Positions 7,084 through 15,498 of a DNA stretch of 35,316 nucleotides are shown one piece after another. Positions within the stretch are counted from its first letter, which is position 1, and every line of letters begins with the position of its first letter. The DNA lies in contig JANNRR010000017.1 in the NCBI GenBank assembly GCA_031401675.1, positions 1 through 35,316 on the forward strand, in the 5' to 3' direction. Both the position numbers and the translations under genes were made by a program. Source of the stretch: JANNRR01 sp031401675. GTDB taxonomy: Bacteria > Pseudomonadota > Alphaproteobacteria > Rhodobacterales > Rhodobacteraceae. The notes under the pieces were generated by a model, which did not search any database, was not told where the DNA came from, and saw only the letters and a program-made list of their open reading frames with translations.

Positions 7084-8202
7084 CTAGAAGCGATACTTCT
7101 CGATCACTTTGCGGTCCATCTCGATGCCGAAACCCGGTCCGGATGGTACGGCATAGCGCCCTTTGTCGAAGGGGGACCGGTTGGCAACCAACGCATAGAA
7201 CATCGGGTCCCGATCCGGATGAAACGTTTCCAGATAAGTTCCGTTGGCGATCGAAGAAAGAAGGTGCGCGGCGATCTGAGGCTCCTCGTGATGGCCCATC
7301 TGGATCGAAAAGCTTTGCGCCATTGCAGCGACCCGTCGCCATTCCGTCGGGCCGCCGCCCCAGCTGGCGTCAAAGTTGCACACATCTATTGCCCCGGCCA
7401 TCATCAGGTCGCGGCAGCCCGCACGGCTGATCTCGCTTTGCCCAGCGCAGACCGGAATGCCCATCATCGCGCGGGCGGAGGCCATGTCGAGCCGGTCATT
7501 CTGCCAGTGTACCGGTTCTTCGAACCAGCGGATGTCCAAGTCCGCCGCATGGCGCGAGAATTCGACGGCATCGCGGAGACTCCACCCCTGGTTGGCGTCG
7601 ACGATCATGACAAAATCGCTGCCGACGGCCTCGCGCCCGGCGCGCACACGGGCGGCATCCTCGCGAGGGCTGCGGCCTCCCACCTTGAACTTGCAGCCGC
7701 AGTAGCCGTCGCGCCGAATCTGTTCCATTTCGCGGCCAAAATCGGCGTTGGTCTTGCCTTCTTCATAATACCCAGCGATGCAGATAACGGGCAAGCTGTC
7801 GGCATAGCCGCCCCATAGCTTGGTCAGCGGCGCATCCAGCGCCTTTCCCACCGCATCCCACAACGCAGAATCGACGCAAGCCTGTGCGCACATTGCCAGC
7901 TTTCGGTCGCGCAGGATGTTGGTCGAAGGCTTGCGCATCTTTTCCCAGCAGCCTTCGATGTTGAAGGCATCCATCCCGATCAGCAGCGGCTGGATCTCCT
8001 TTAGGATGATATCCACCACCTCGGCCTGTGTCTCGTACTCGTCGCCGTTGTAGATTTCGCCCACAATTCCGGCCGAGGTATAGACGCGGGTGATGATGGT
8101 GCATCGATGAGTCATGAAGTAGTTACTGCCCCGGAACGTGCGGGGCAGCGGCATCTTCAACGGAATACATTCGATCCGTTCAATTTTCAATTGCGGCTGC
8201 AT
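7084..8202 (-). CDS. Mandelate racemase/muconate lactonizing enzyme family protein (372 aa)
   Basis: An enolase-superfamily enzyme of the mandelate racemase subgroup, cytoplasmic, likely an acid-sugar dehydratase. The KxK general base is K171/K173 (CKFKVGG). Magnesium ligands are D202 (IVDANQGW), the glutamate pair at 228-229 (FEEP) and E257 (AGQSE). The D278 (FDASWGG) and H304/H305 (MGHHEEP) pair supplies the second base. Such enzymes abstract the proton alpha to a carboxylate and eliminate water to give 2-keto-3-deoxy acids. I chose ATG 8202; the longer frame would need a TTG at 8241, lying on the operator-like palindrome. It is divergent from the LacI-type regulator, which probably controls it. 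Its nearest functional class cannot be named from sequence alone. Confidence 0.88.
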   Translation of the reverse strand: MQPQLKIERIECIPLKMPLPRTFRGSNYFMTHRCTIITRVYTSAGIVGEIYNGDEYETQAEVVDIILKEIQPLLIGMDAFNIEGCWEKMRKPSTNILRDRKLAMCAQACVDSALWDAVGKALDAPLTKLWGGYADSLPVICIAGYYEEGKTNADFGREMEQIRRDGYCGCKFKVGGRSPREDAARVRAGREAVGSDFVMIVDANQGWSLRDAVEFSRHAADLDIRWFEEPVHWQNDRLDMASARAMMGIPVCAGQSEISRAGCRDLMMAGAIDVCNFDASWGGGPTEWRRVAAMAQSFSIQMGHHEEPQIAAHLLSSIANGTYLETFHPDRDPMFYALVANRSPFDKGRYAVPSGPGFGIEMDRKVIEKYRF

Positions 8203-8228
8203 TGGCGACTCATGTGACCGGCTTCCTC

Positions 8229-8238
8229 GAAACGTTTC
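8229..8238. promoter_or_regulatory. LacI-type operator candidate
   Basis: GAAACGTTTC is a perfect 10-bp palindrome with a central CG, the hallmark of LacI/GalR-family operators. It lies 27 bases upstream of the dehydratase ATG (8202) on its coding strand and in the divergent region shared with the LacI-type regulator gene. I infer that it is bound by that regulator. Confidence 0.6.
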
Positions 8239-8297
8239 CAAGGATACGGCGCCGCTTTGTCGCTGGTCAAGTGCCTCGGCAATGGAGCAATGTTTGC

Positions 8298-8320
8298 TTG
8301 ACCCCCACTCGGGCGGTCAA
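8298..8320. promoter_or_regulatory. Inverted repeat overlapping a probable promoter of the lacI-type gene
   Basis: TTGACC (8298-8303) and GGTCAA (8315-8320) are perfect inverted arms around an 11-base spacer. TTGACC also fits a sigma-70 -35 element, with weak A/T-rich -10 candidates (TTACAT, TACATA) 17-18 bases downstream. The start codon is at 8381. An overlapping dyad and promoter suggests autoregulation of the regulator gene. Confidence 0.4.
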
Positions 8321-8380
8321 TTACATATCTTCAGGGCTCACAACGAAAAATTCTGGGCCACGGGTGGAACGGTACGGGCC

Positions 8381-9418
8381 ATGAGCGAGAGCCGGAAGGC
8401 AGGGAAGAAGCCAGCGACGATTCGGGACGTCGCAGCTGCTGCGGGTGTATCTGTCGGAACCGTTTCCCGCTGTCTGAATGCCCCTGCGACTGTACGTCCG
8501 CAGACTTTGGACAAAGTGCGTGCCGCCATCTCGCGGATGGAGTTTCGGCCCGACAGCCGCGCCCAGAACATGCGGCGGCGCAACACGATGACTGTCGGCT
8601 TCGTCGTCGATGACATCACCAACCCACTGCATGCCGAGACCTTCAAGGCCGCCGATACGGAGATGCGCGCTCAGGGCTATTCGCTATATTTGGTGAACAC
8701 CAACGGACTGGCCAACGAGGAAGCTGCGGCTATCGACATGCTTCAGCATGGCCGCGCCGACGGTGTCATCATGACCCTGAACAACGAGACCGATCCTCGC
8801 ACAAGACAAAGGCTGATCGATCTGCGCATCCCCTCGGTTCTGTTGGACCGCGACATTCCGTTGGAAATTGACGCAGTTCTGACCGACCATGCTGCCGGGC
8901 TTCTGCAGGCGGCGCATTATCTGATTGGCCTTGGTCACCGGCGGATCGCGCTCCTGACAGCTTCGGTCGACATCCGCCCCGGGCGCGAGCGGGTGCGCGG
9001 CTTCGTGGAGGCCTTTGCCCGCAACGGACTGCCGGTGCCGCAGGACCTGATCCGAGCGCGCAGCCTGTCGGTCGATTTCGGCTTGCGCGAGACGACCATT
9101 CTGATGCAACAGGCAGTGCCCCCGACCGCAATCATCGCAGCGGGCAACCGAATTCTGGTCGGCGTGCTCAAGGCGGTGCAGCAGCGCGGGCTGCGGATCC
9201 CGCAGGATGTATCGTTGATCAGTTGCGATCAGACGGACCTAGCACTGCTGTATCCCGGCCCGATCACGCTGGTCGACCGCGACATCCGCGAGATCGGCCG
9301 GACGGCGGCGCAACTTCTGCTGGAGCGGCTGGGACGAGCCGCGACCGGCCCGGCCCAGCGGATCATCGTGCCGACCCGGCTGATCCTGGGGGGGTCCTGC
9401 GCGCCGATAAGGGCCTGA
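8381..9418 (+). CDS. LacI-family transcriptional regulator (345 aa)
   Basis: The N-terminal DNA-binding domain (residues about 12-60) has the LacI signature ATIRDVAAAAGVSVGTVSR with the hinge helix region FRPDSRAQNMRRR. It is followed by a periplasmic-binding-protein-like sensor domain (from TVGFVVDDITNP). The length is typical for a LacI/GalR repressor that responds to a sugar or sugar acid. I chose the ATG at 8381 because the helix-turn-helix starts just downstream; the upstream reading frame has no family similarity. It is divergent from the dehydratase and convergent with the sugar transporter operon, with only eight bases between the two stop codons. It is the only LacI-type regulator seen here, so it is the best candidate regulator for blocks B-E. 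Confidence 0.93.
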   Translation: MSESRKAGKKPATIRDVAAAAGVSVGTVSRCLNAPATVRPQTLDKVRAAISRMEFRPDSRAQNMRRRNTMTVGFVVDDITNPLHAETFKAADTEMRAQGYSLYLVNTNGLANEEAAAIDMLQHGRADGVIMTLNNETDPRTRQRLIDLRIPSVLLDRDIPLEIDAVLTDHAAGLLQAAHYLIGLGHRRIALLTASVDIRPGRERVRGFVEAFARNGLPVPQDLIRARSLSVDFGLRETTILMQQAVPPTAIIAAGNRILVGVLKAVQQRGLRIPQDVSLISCDQTDLALLYPGPITLVDRDIREIGRTAAQLLLERLGRAATGPAQRIIVPTRLILGGSCAPIRA

Positions 9419-9426
9419 CACTGGCG

Positions 9427-10398
9427 TCAGTCGCCGCCCGTCCCATCCCGATCCACGCGCTGCATCCTGATCAGCTGGTCGAGTGCTACGGCCAGCACGA
9501 TGACCGCGCCGGTAACAAAGGTGGACCAGGTTGCGTCGATGCCAAAGAAGATCAGCCCGCTGGAAATGATCTGGATGATCAGCATGCCGATCACGGCGCC
9601 GATCACTGTTCCGTGCCCGCCTGAGAGCGGTGTACCGCCGATGATCACCGCTGCGACCACGACCAGCACGAAGTCCGAGCCCTCGTTAGGGTCGATGGCA
9701 CCACGAAATCCGACATACATCACCCCCGAAAGCCCGCAGATCGCGCCCATCAGGATCAGGGTTTGCAATTTAACCCAGGATGTCGGGATGCCCGACAGCC
9801 GGGCCGCATCAGGATTGCTTCCTACGGCCTGCACCCGGTAGCCGAACCGGGTGCGGTGCAACAGTAGGTGCAATGCGACGGCAAGGCCGACAAAGACCAG
9901 CGCCACGACCGGCACCACACCCCAAAGCTTGGTCGAGATGACGTCGAAGTAGTTGCTAGTCGTGCGATCAGGCACCACGGCGCGGCCGGAGTTGACCACC
10001 AACGACAGACCCTGGAACATCGAGAATGTGCCCAGTGTGATGATGATCGCGGGCAGGCGCAGCGCCACTACCAGAAGTCCATTGAACGCGCCCAATGCAC
10101 CGCCGATTATCACCCCTGCCCCGGCGCACACCCAGGGATTGACCCCGGCCTCCATCATTAGCGCAGCCAGCACGGCAGAGAAGTTGAAGATCCATCCGAC
10201 CGACAGGTCAATCTCGCGGATGGCCAAAAGAAACACCATGCCCAGCGCCAGCATGCCTAGGAACGTGGTATTGCCAAGAATGGAGAACAGGTTGATCGGA
10301 TTGAGGAATCTTGGTCGCGCCAAGCCGATGATGATGATAAGCGCAAACAGCGCCACGATCACCCCGATTTCGTCGGGCATGCGAAAACGGCGGCTCAT
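9427..10398 (-). CDS. Sugar ABC transporter permease, RbsC-like
   Basis: An inner-membrane permease of the ribose/xylose/autoinducer-2 class (323 aa) with many hydrophobic segments. It shows the family's conserved loops: GEIDLS-like (here IREIDLSVGWIF), GxxxGxxNG (GALGAFNGLLV), TLGT, and GGTPLSGGHGTV near the C-terminus. I chose ATG 10398, whose ATGA overlaps the stop of the ATPase gene, rather than the longer reading frame. It is the last gene of the operon SDR, SBP, ATPase, permease. It very probably forms a homodimeric channel for a sugar, polyol or sugar acid. The stop is eight bases from the convergent lacI-type gene, with no recognisable terminator between them. Confidence 0.92.
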   Translation of the reverse strand: MSRRFRMPDEIGVIVALFALIIIIGLARPRFLNPINLFSILGNTTFLGMLALGMVFLLAIREIDLSVGWIFNFSAVLAALMMEAGVNPWVCAGAGVIIGGALGAFNGLLVVALRLPAIIITLGTFSMFQGLSLVVNSGRAVVPDRTTSNYFDVISTKLWGVVPVVALVFVGLAVALHLLLHRTRFGYRVQAVGSNPDAARLSGIPTSWVKLQTLILMGAICGLSGVMYVGFRGAIDPNEGSDFVLVVVAAVIIGGTPLSGGHGTVIGAVIGMLIIQIISSGLIFFGIDATWSTFVTGAVIVLAVALDQLIRMQRVDRDGTGGD

Positions 10399-11903
10399 GG
10401 GAGCGCCTCGCCCGTGTTGATCAGATGCAGAAGGCTGCGACCATCGAGTGCTGTCGCCGCGACGTCGCCCGCTAGCCGCCCCCGGTAAACCACCAGAATG
10501 CGGTCGCACAGACCAATCAGTTCCGGCAATTCGGTCGAAGCGAACAGGACGATACCGCCCTTGGCCGACATCTGGCGCATCAAGATGTAGATCTCTCGCT
10601 TGGCGCCTACGTCCACCCCTCGAGTCGGATCGTCAAGCAGAAACACCCCAGGATCGGTTTCAAGCCATTTGCCTATAACCACCTTCTGCTGATTGCCGCC
10701 TGACAGCGTGTAAGCGACGGCCGCTCCTGAGGCGGCCTTGATCCGCAACGCCGCGATTTGACGCGCCGCACGCGCCAGGGCCGCCCCAGGCGAGAACCAC
10801 ATCGGCGCGTCAGAACGCGCACCCACTGCAACGGCTGACATGTTGAAAGCAATCGACTTGTCCAGCATCAACCCTTGATGGCGGCGGTCGGCCGGGACAA
10901 GACAGATGCCGCGCCGGGCGGCTTCGGTTGGATGGGCAGGAACACCCCGCCCGTCGGGAAAGCGCACGCTGCCCGAGCGGGCGCGGACCGTTCCGAAGAG
11001 GAGCGCCAGGATGTCGCCCACGCCCGAGCCCTCCAGCCCCGCCAGGCCGACGATTTCGCCCGAGCCTGCTGTAAAGCTGATATCCGACAGCCGCCCGCCG
11101 GTCAGAATTTCGACCTGCAGCTGCCGGCACGGAGCACCGGTTGAGCGGGGCAAGGGCGACGGAAACAGCGCCTTTGGACTTTGGCCGATCATGCCTTCGA
11201 TCACCTCGGGCATGGTCAGGTCGGCGGTCGGTCGCGTCAGAACGTCGCGACCGTTGCGCATTATGGTGATTGAATCACTGATCGCGAACACTTCCTCCAG
11301 GCGGTGGGAGACATAGAGCATGGTGATCCCGAACGCTCGCAGTCCCTCGAGCACGGAAAACAGCCGATCCGACTCGCGCTTGTTCAGGGCCGAGTTCGGC
11401 TCGTCCAGGATCAGAAGGCGCGGATCTTCCAGCAACACTCGGGCCAGTTCCACCAGCTGCTTTTCGCCGATGGACAGCCGCCCCAGTTGCATGCGCAGAT
11501 CGACATTCAGCCCCAGCGCCGCCAGAACTGGGCGGCAGCGCTGTTCCATCGAGGTCAAGCTTACCAGACCCCAGCGCGTTGGTTCGCGATTGATAAACAG
11601 ATTTGCCAGCACCGAGCGTTCAGGAAACAGGCTGAGTTCCTGATAGACGATACCAATCCGCCTGGCGTGTGCCACCGCCGGGCTGGAGATCGCCACAGTC
11701 GCGCCGTCAATAACAATCTTACCGCTGTCAGGCTGCACGGCGCCGGCCAACACCTTCATCAGAGTGGATTTGCCTGCACCGTTTTCGCCTACGACCGCGT
11801 GGATCGTGCCTGGCATGACGGCAATGTTCGTGTCAGCCAACGCCACGACGCCGCCGTAAGACTTGGTCAGGTTCGTGACAGAGAGCAGCGGCGCGGCGGT
11901 CAT
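10395..11903 (-). CDS. Sugar ABC transporter ATP-binding protein, RbsA-like (two ATPase domains)
   Basis: 502 aa with two fused nucleotide-binding domains, as in RbsA, XylG and MglA. Domain one has Walker A GENGAGKST (39-47), signature LSIGEKQ (143-149) and Walker B LLILDEP (163-169). Domain two has a degenerate Walker A (GLEGSGVGD), signature LSGGNQQK and FLLDDPTRGVDVG. A degenerate second P-loop is normal for this family, where one site hydrolyses ATP. The gene starts at ATG 11903 with a weak ribosome-binding site and follows an 82-base gap that contains a stable hairpin. It overlaps the permease gene by four bases. Confidence 0.92.
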   Translation of the reverse strand: MTAAPLLSVTNLTKSYGGVVALADTNIAVMPGTIHAVVGENGAGKSTLMKVLAGAVQPDSGKIVIDGATVAISSPAVAHARRIGIVYQELSLFPERSVLANLFINREPTRWGLVSLTSMEQRCRPVLAALGLNVDLRMQLGRLSIGEKQLVELARVLLEDPRLLILDEPNSALNKRESDRLFSVLEGLRAFGITMLYVSHRLEEVFAISDSITIMRNGRDVLTRPTADLTMPEVIEGMIGQSPKALFPSPLPRSTGAPCRQLQVEILTGGRLSDISFTAGSGEIVGLAGLEGSGVGDILALLFGTVRARSGSVRFPDGRGVPAHPTEAARRGICLVPADRRHQGLMLDKSIAFNMSAVAVGARSDAPMWFSPGAALARAARQIAALRIKAASGAAVAYTLSGGNQQKVVIGKWLETDPGVFLLDDPTRGVDVGAKREIYILMRQMSAKGGIVLFASTELPELIGLCDRILVVYRGRLAGDVAATALDGRSLLHLINTGEALP

Positions 11904-11936
11904 GCAAACTCTTGAGATTATTTGGAGAAAACGATA

Positions 11937-11965
11937 GCGGGCGACCCCATGCCGGGATCGCCCGC
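11937..11965 (-). terminator. Stem-loop between solute-binding protein and ATPase genes
   Basis: Arms GCGGGCGACCCC (11937-11948) and GGGATCGCCCGC (11954-11965) pair at 11 of 12 positions around a five-base loop. In the minus-strand transcript it lies just after the SBP stop codon and is followed by a short CGTTTT run. It could be a partial terminator or an mRNA-stabilising hairpin that lets the binding protein be made in excess of the membrane subunits, a known arrangement in ABC importer operons. Confidence 0.6.
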
Positions 11966-11985
11966 AAACAGAAGTTGCAGCCCGG

Positions 11986-13053
11986 CTATTCGGCCTCGGC
12001 CGAGATCGGGGCCGGTGCCGCCGCCAGCATTTCTGCCGTCAGCGTTTCAATCCAAGGTTTGTAATAGGCCGCCGTCGCCGCTGGATCGGCGGCCATAGCG
12101 ATTGCCTCGGCGAACGAGATCGGCGGCAGGCTATTGCCCATGTCAACGCTTTCGGCGGTGACGACCTGAGCGCCCGCATCGTAGAATCCGGGAGCCAGCG
12201 GAGTGCCGCCGCGGATCGCATGCACCAGCAGGGCGACTGGCAAATAACCCTGCACGAAGGCGCTCTGTCCAATCGTGACATAAGCATGACCTTCTTCGAT
12301 GGCCTTAAGATTCAATTCAGTCATGTCGTAGCCACCCGCGACGAACTTGTCACCATTCGCGGCATTCAGCTTTCCAAGGCTGGTGATGTCGGGTGCGCAC
12401 AGGCCGATTAACGCCACCGCTTCGGGGTTGGCGGCATATAGCTGTTCCCACCGATTGTAGTTTTCTACTGCCGAAACCTTGACGTCGAAGGGCCCGAGCA
12501 CGGTCAGGCCAGGGGCCCTGGCAAGGGACTCCTGTACTCCCTTTGCGCGATTCTCCAACACCGGGAAGCCTGGAAAACAGTTACCCAGGATCACGGTGCC
12601 GGTCGCGCCTGTGCCGCCGATCTTTTCGACGATCATTTCACCGAGAACGCGGCCGCTCTGTACCGATTTCTCGCCGACATAGGGCGCTTCCACCGCCTGG
12701 CTGAGCAAGTTGTACTGCACGATTTGCACACCCATGCCAATCAGATCGTTTAGCGCCACTGCCATCGATTCGCCCGGAACCGAAGTCGCGACCCCTTGTG
12801 CACCTGCATTGGCAAAGTCCTGCACCAGTTGCAGCTGACCCTCGGGGGCACCGCCAGCCTGCTGGGCAACCGTGACCGTCACGCCCAGATCGGCCGCGGC
12901 GGCGTTCGCACCGTCCACAATCTGCTGGATGAACGGATCGCCCTGCGCATGCGTCACAAAACCGATGCTCTCTTGCGCGATTGCGCCGCCGACCGAAACG
13001 CCTTCGATCAGCAGGCCGAGCATCAGCCAGGTAGAAGCTTTTCGAGTGTTCAT
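11986..13053 (-). CDS. Sugar ABC transporter substrate-binding protein, RbsB-like
   Basis: A periplasmic sugar-binding protein (355 aa) of the Peripla_BP_4 type. It has a Sec signal peptide at residues 1-26 (hydrophobic WLMLGLLIEG, cleavage after AIA before QESIG). The mature part opens with IGFVTHAQGDPFIQQIVDGANAAA, characteristic of RbsB-like proteins. I chose ATG 13053 because GGGAGGA lies at good spacing upstream and the signal peptide starts there; an earlier in-frame start would only add an implausible leader. It follows an SDR gene by 58 bases and precedes the ATPase. The ligand is unknown. Confidence 0.92.
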   Translation of the reverse strand: MNTRKASTWLMLGLLIEGVSVGGAIAQESIGFVTHAQGDPFIQQIVDGANAAAADLGVTVTVAQQAGGAPEGQLQLVQDFANAGAQGVATSVPGESMAVALNDLIGMGVQIVQYNLLSQAVEAPYVGEKSVQSGRVLGEMIVEKIGGTGATGTVILGNCFPGFPVLENRAKGVQESLARAPGLTVLGPFDVKVSAVENYNRWEQLYAANPEAVALIGLCAPDITSLGKLNAANGDKFVAGGYDMTELNLKAIEEGHAYVTIGQSAFVQGYLPVALLVHAIRGGTPLAPGFYDAGAQVVTAESVDMGNSLPPISFAEAIAMAADPAATAAYYKPWIETLTAEMLAAAPAPISAEAE

Positions 13054-13111
13054 GAATTTCCGTCCTCCCAGAACCATGTGCAGACAAAATTGGGCCATGA
13101 ATCGACCCGCT

Positions 13112-13879
13112 TCAGATAGCAGTCAAACCACCATCGACGAACATAAAAGACCCGGTCATGTACGATGCATCGTCCGAGGCGAGAAAGGCCACGGCGCCCG
13201 CAATTTCGGTCGGTTCGGCACCCCGTCGCAGGGGGATATTGGCCACCTGCCATTTGTAGACTTCGGGGTCGGCCACAAGTTCGCGTACGATGGGCGTCAG
13301 GGTGAAACCGGGAACGACCACGTTGACGCGAATTCCAATCGGGGCGAAGTCCACCGCCATGATCCGCGACAGGGCATGCACCCCCCCCTTTGACGTGCCA
13401 TAGGCTGTATTGGCCGGAGTGCAGCCAGACATGCCCGTGGGCGAACCTGTTAGCACGACCGCTCCTCTGCCCGCCGTCGCACGGATTAGCGCGACGCCGT
13501 GCTTGCAAACCAGATACATGCCGGTCAGATTCACCCCGATAATCTCGTTCCAGACATCGATCGGCAATTCATCGACGGTGCGGTCGCGCTCTGCCGAAAA
13601 GATGCCCGCATTCGAGCACAGGATATCGAGCCTGCCGAACCGGGCACGGATGGCAGCAAAGGCGGCATCGACCTGCGCTTCCCGGCTGACATCGACCGTC
13701 ACCGCCATCGCATCGCCTCCGGCGGCACGGATCATGGCGGCGGTCGCCTCGGCGGTGTCGCCTTTCCAATCCATCACCGCGACCTTGCAGCCCTCTTCGG
13801 CCAGCCGCAAAGCGGAAGCCTGGCCAATGCCTGACCCGGCACCCGTGACGGCTGCGATCTTGCCCGTCAAGCCACGCAT
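13112..13879 (-). CDS. SDR family oxidoreductase (255 aa)
   Basis: A classical short-chain dehydrogenase. TGAGSGIG is at 12-19, D37 suggests NAD preference, CSNAG replaces NNAG at 88-92, and the catalytic tetrad is N117, S146, Y160 and K164. The C-terminus carries the common YMTGSxxxVDGG motif. The start at ATG 13879 has GGAGGG just upstream. It is the first gene of the operon with the first RbsB-type transporter and probably carries out the initial oxidation of the imported sugar, or oxidation of a later hydroxyl; the substrate is unknown. Candidate LacI-type sites (GAAACGATA on the minus strand near 13937-13945 and GAACCGTTTC at 14003-14012) lie upstream. Confidence 0.9.
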   Translation of the reverse strand: MRGLTGKIAAVTGAGSGIGQASALRLAEEGCKVAVMDWKGDTAEATAAMIRAAGGDAMAVTVDVSREAQVDAAFAAIRARFGRLDILCSNAGIFSAERDRTVDELPIDVWNEIIGVNLTGMYLVCKHGVALIRATAGRGAVVLTGSPTGMSGCTPANTAYGTSKGGVHALSRIMAVDFAPIGIRVNVVVPGFTLTPIVRELVADPEVYKWQVANIPLRRGAEPTEIAGAVAFLASDDASYMTGSFMFVDGGLTAI

Positions 13880-13936
13880 CGGCCCTCCCGCCAGTCATTT
13901 ACGCGCGGCACCTCATCTGCCCGCGCTCTGCCAAAA

Positions 13937-13945
13937 TATCGTTTC
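13937..13945 (-). promoter_or_regulatory. GAAACGATA operator-like motif upstream of the SDR/transporter operon
   Basis: On the minus strand the sequence reads GAAACGATA about 58 bases upstream of the SDR start. The same nonamer occurs on the plus strand upstream of block C (21140-21148). A related imperfect palindrome, GAACCGTTTC, lies at 14003-14012 and overlaps the upstream ATPase stop codon. Recurrence and the central CG support, but do not prove, binding by the LacI-type regulator. Confidence 0.35.
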
Positions 13946-14010
13946 CAGCACTTGAGTCAAGATGACGTATCGCGATGATCTTCTGCGCCTTCATTCCCCA
14001 CAGAACCGTT

Positions 14011-15498
14011 TCAAACTACTGCGTCGGATGGCCTTCCAGATTGGTGATTTTCGAGCTGTATGATCCGGGTCGCCAAGTCTTCGACATGCGCGAAACCGGC
14101 GATGGTCTGTGGCAGCGACAACTGCCCGTGCGACATCACCTGCACCAGATCCGCGGCCTCGAAAATTTCAAGCACTTCGGTGCAGAACATCACCACTGAA
14201 TTGCCTGCGGCGGCAAAGTCACGCAGAAGACGGTAGATCTCGGCCTTTGAATGGATGTCCACGCCGCGCGTCGGCTCTTCCAGCAGTAAAAGCTTGGGCG
14301 CACAGGCGAGTGCTTGCGCGATGGCGACTTTTTGCTGATTGCCGCCCGAAAGTGACCGGATCGGCTGGTCGATGGAGCCGGTCTTGACCTGGAAGCGGCG
14401 CACGGCATCCGTGGCCAGGGCGCGCATGCGGCCCACGCGCAACGCCAGCGCAGGCCCCGCTATCTGCGGCTTGCCGAGCCTGGCCAGCAGATTTTCGCCC
14501 ACAGTGAAGTTGCTGTAAAGGCTTTGCTGCCGGGTGGAAGGCACATAGGCGGTCCGCCGGTCTAGGGCCGAACTCCCGGTCTCGGCAAGGATGCTCACCC
14601 GGCCGCTGCATCGTTCCAGCCCGGCAAGGGAGCGAAGAAGCTCGCGCGCGCCAGAGCCTTCGACCCCCATCAGCGCCACGATCTGCCCGGCGGCACCAGT
14701 GAAAGCGATATCGCGAAATGCAGTGGCGTGGCTCCAGCCTTCGGTTGAAAACATCTGCCCGCCGCAGATGGCGGGGGTGGCAGCGGCGTTTATCGCCGCA
14801 CTTTCGGTGACAAGCTGGCGCGCAATGGCGTCTTCGGTCAGCGCCACGCCCTCAAGGATCACCCGCACCTGGCCATCGCGCACCACCACCACCCGGGCAC
14901 AGTGGCGCACGAAATCCCGAAGGCGATGGGTGATCAGGACCACTATGTTTCCTGCGGCGGCCAGCTTGTGAATCTCGGTGAACAGCGCGTCGGACTCGGC
15001 GCTGGTAAGGGCCGAATTGGGTTCGTCGAACAAGAAGACCCGGGCGGCGCGGGCTGCAGCACGGGCTATCTCGGTGCGCTGCTGAGTAGCTAGCGAGCAT
15101 TCGCCCAACAGGCGGTCCCGCAGCGCGCCGATGCCAAAGGCCTCCATCACGGCCAAGTCCGCCGCGCCAGGTTGCGGGCGGCGAGCTTGGGTGCCTTCGC
15201 GCCCGACCATGACGTTTTCAGCCACTGTCAGGTTGGGGAACAGTTGCGGTTCCTGATGCACGACTGCGACCGCCTGCCAGTCATCAAAGGGAGACCAGGG
15301 CAGGCCATCGAAACTAAACGAGCCGCCCGAGGGCCGTTCCTCGCCTGCAATCATGCGGACCAGGGTGGACTTGCCAGCGCCGTTTGGCCCGGCGATGCCA
15401 AGCACTTCGCCGGGGCGCAGGTCCAGATCGACACCGGCCAGCGCCACAGTCGGGCCATAGCTCTTTCGCAGGCCCCGCAACGCGATCCCGGCAGTCAT
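14011..15498 (-). CDS. Sugar ABC transporter ATP-binding protein, RbsA-like, second system
   Basis: A two-domain sugar-type ATPase (495 aa). Domain one has Walker A GPNGAGKST (37-45) and Walker B VFLFDEP (154-160), but its signature is the atypical CSLATQQ (134-140). Domain two has the degenerate GVEGSGARE P-loop, LSGGNQQK and LLLLEEPTRGVD, with glutamate in place of the usual aspartate. The start ATG 15498 overlaps the permease stop (ATGA). Both ATPases in this window share the unusual DEPNSAL after Walker B of domain one. It is the last gene of the second sugar transporter. Confidence 0.9.
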   Translation of the reverse strand: MTAGIALRGLRKSYGPTVALAGVDLDLRPGEVLGIAGPNGAGKSTLVRMIAGEERPSGGSFSFDGLPWSPFDDWQAVAVVHQEPQLFPNLTVAENVMVGREGTQARRPQPGAADLAVMEAFGIGALRDRLLGECSLATQQRTEIARAAARAARVFLFDEPNSALTSAESDALFTEIHKLAAAGNIVVLITHRLRDFVRHCARVVVVRDGQVRVILEGVALTEDAIARQLVTESAAINAAATPAICGGQMFSTEGWSHATAFRDIAFTGAAGQIVALMGVEGSGARELLRSLAGLERCSGRVSILAETGSSALDRRTAYVPSTRQQSLYSNFTVGENLLARLGKPQIAGPALALRVGRMRALATDAVRRFQVKTGSIDQPIRSLSGGNQQKVAIAQALACAPKLLLLEEPTRGVDIHSKAEIYRLLRDFAAAGNSVVMFCTEVLEIFEAADLVQVMSHGQLSLPQTIAGFAHVEDLATRIIQLENHQSGRPSDAVV

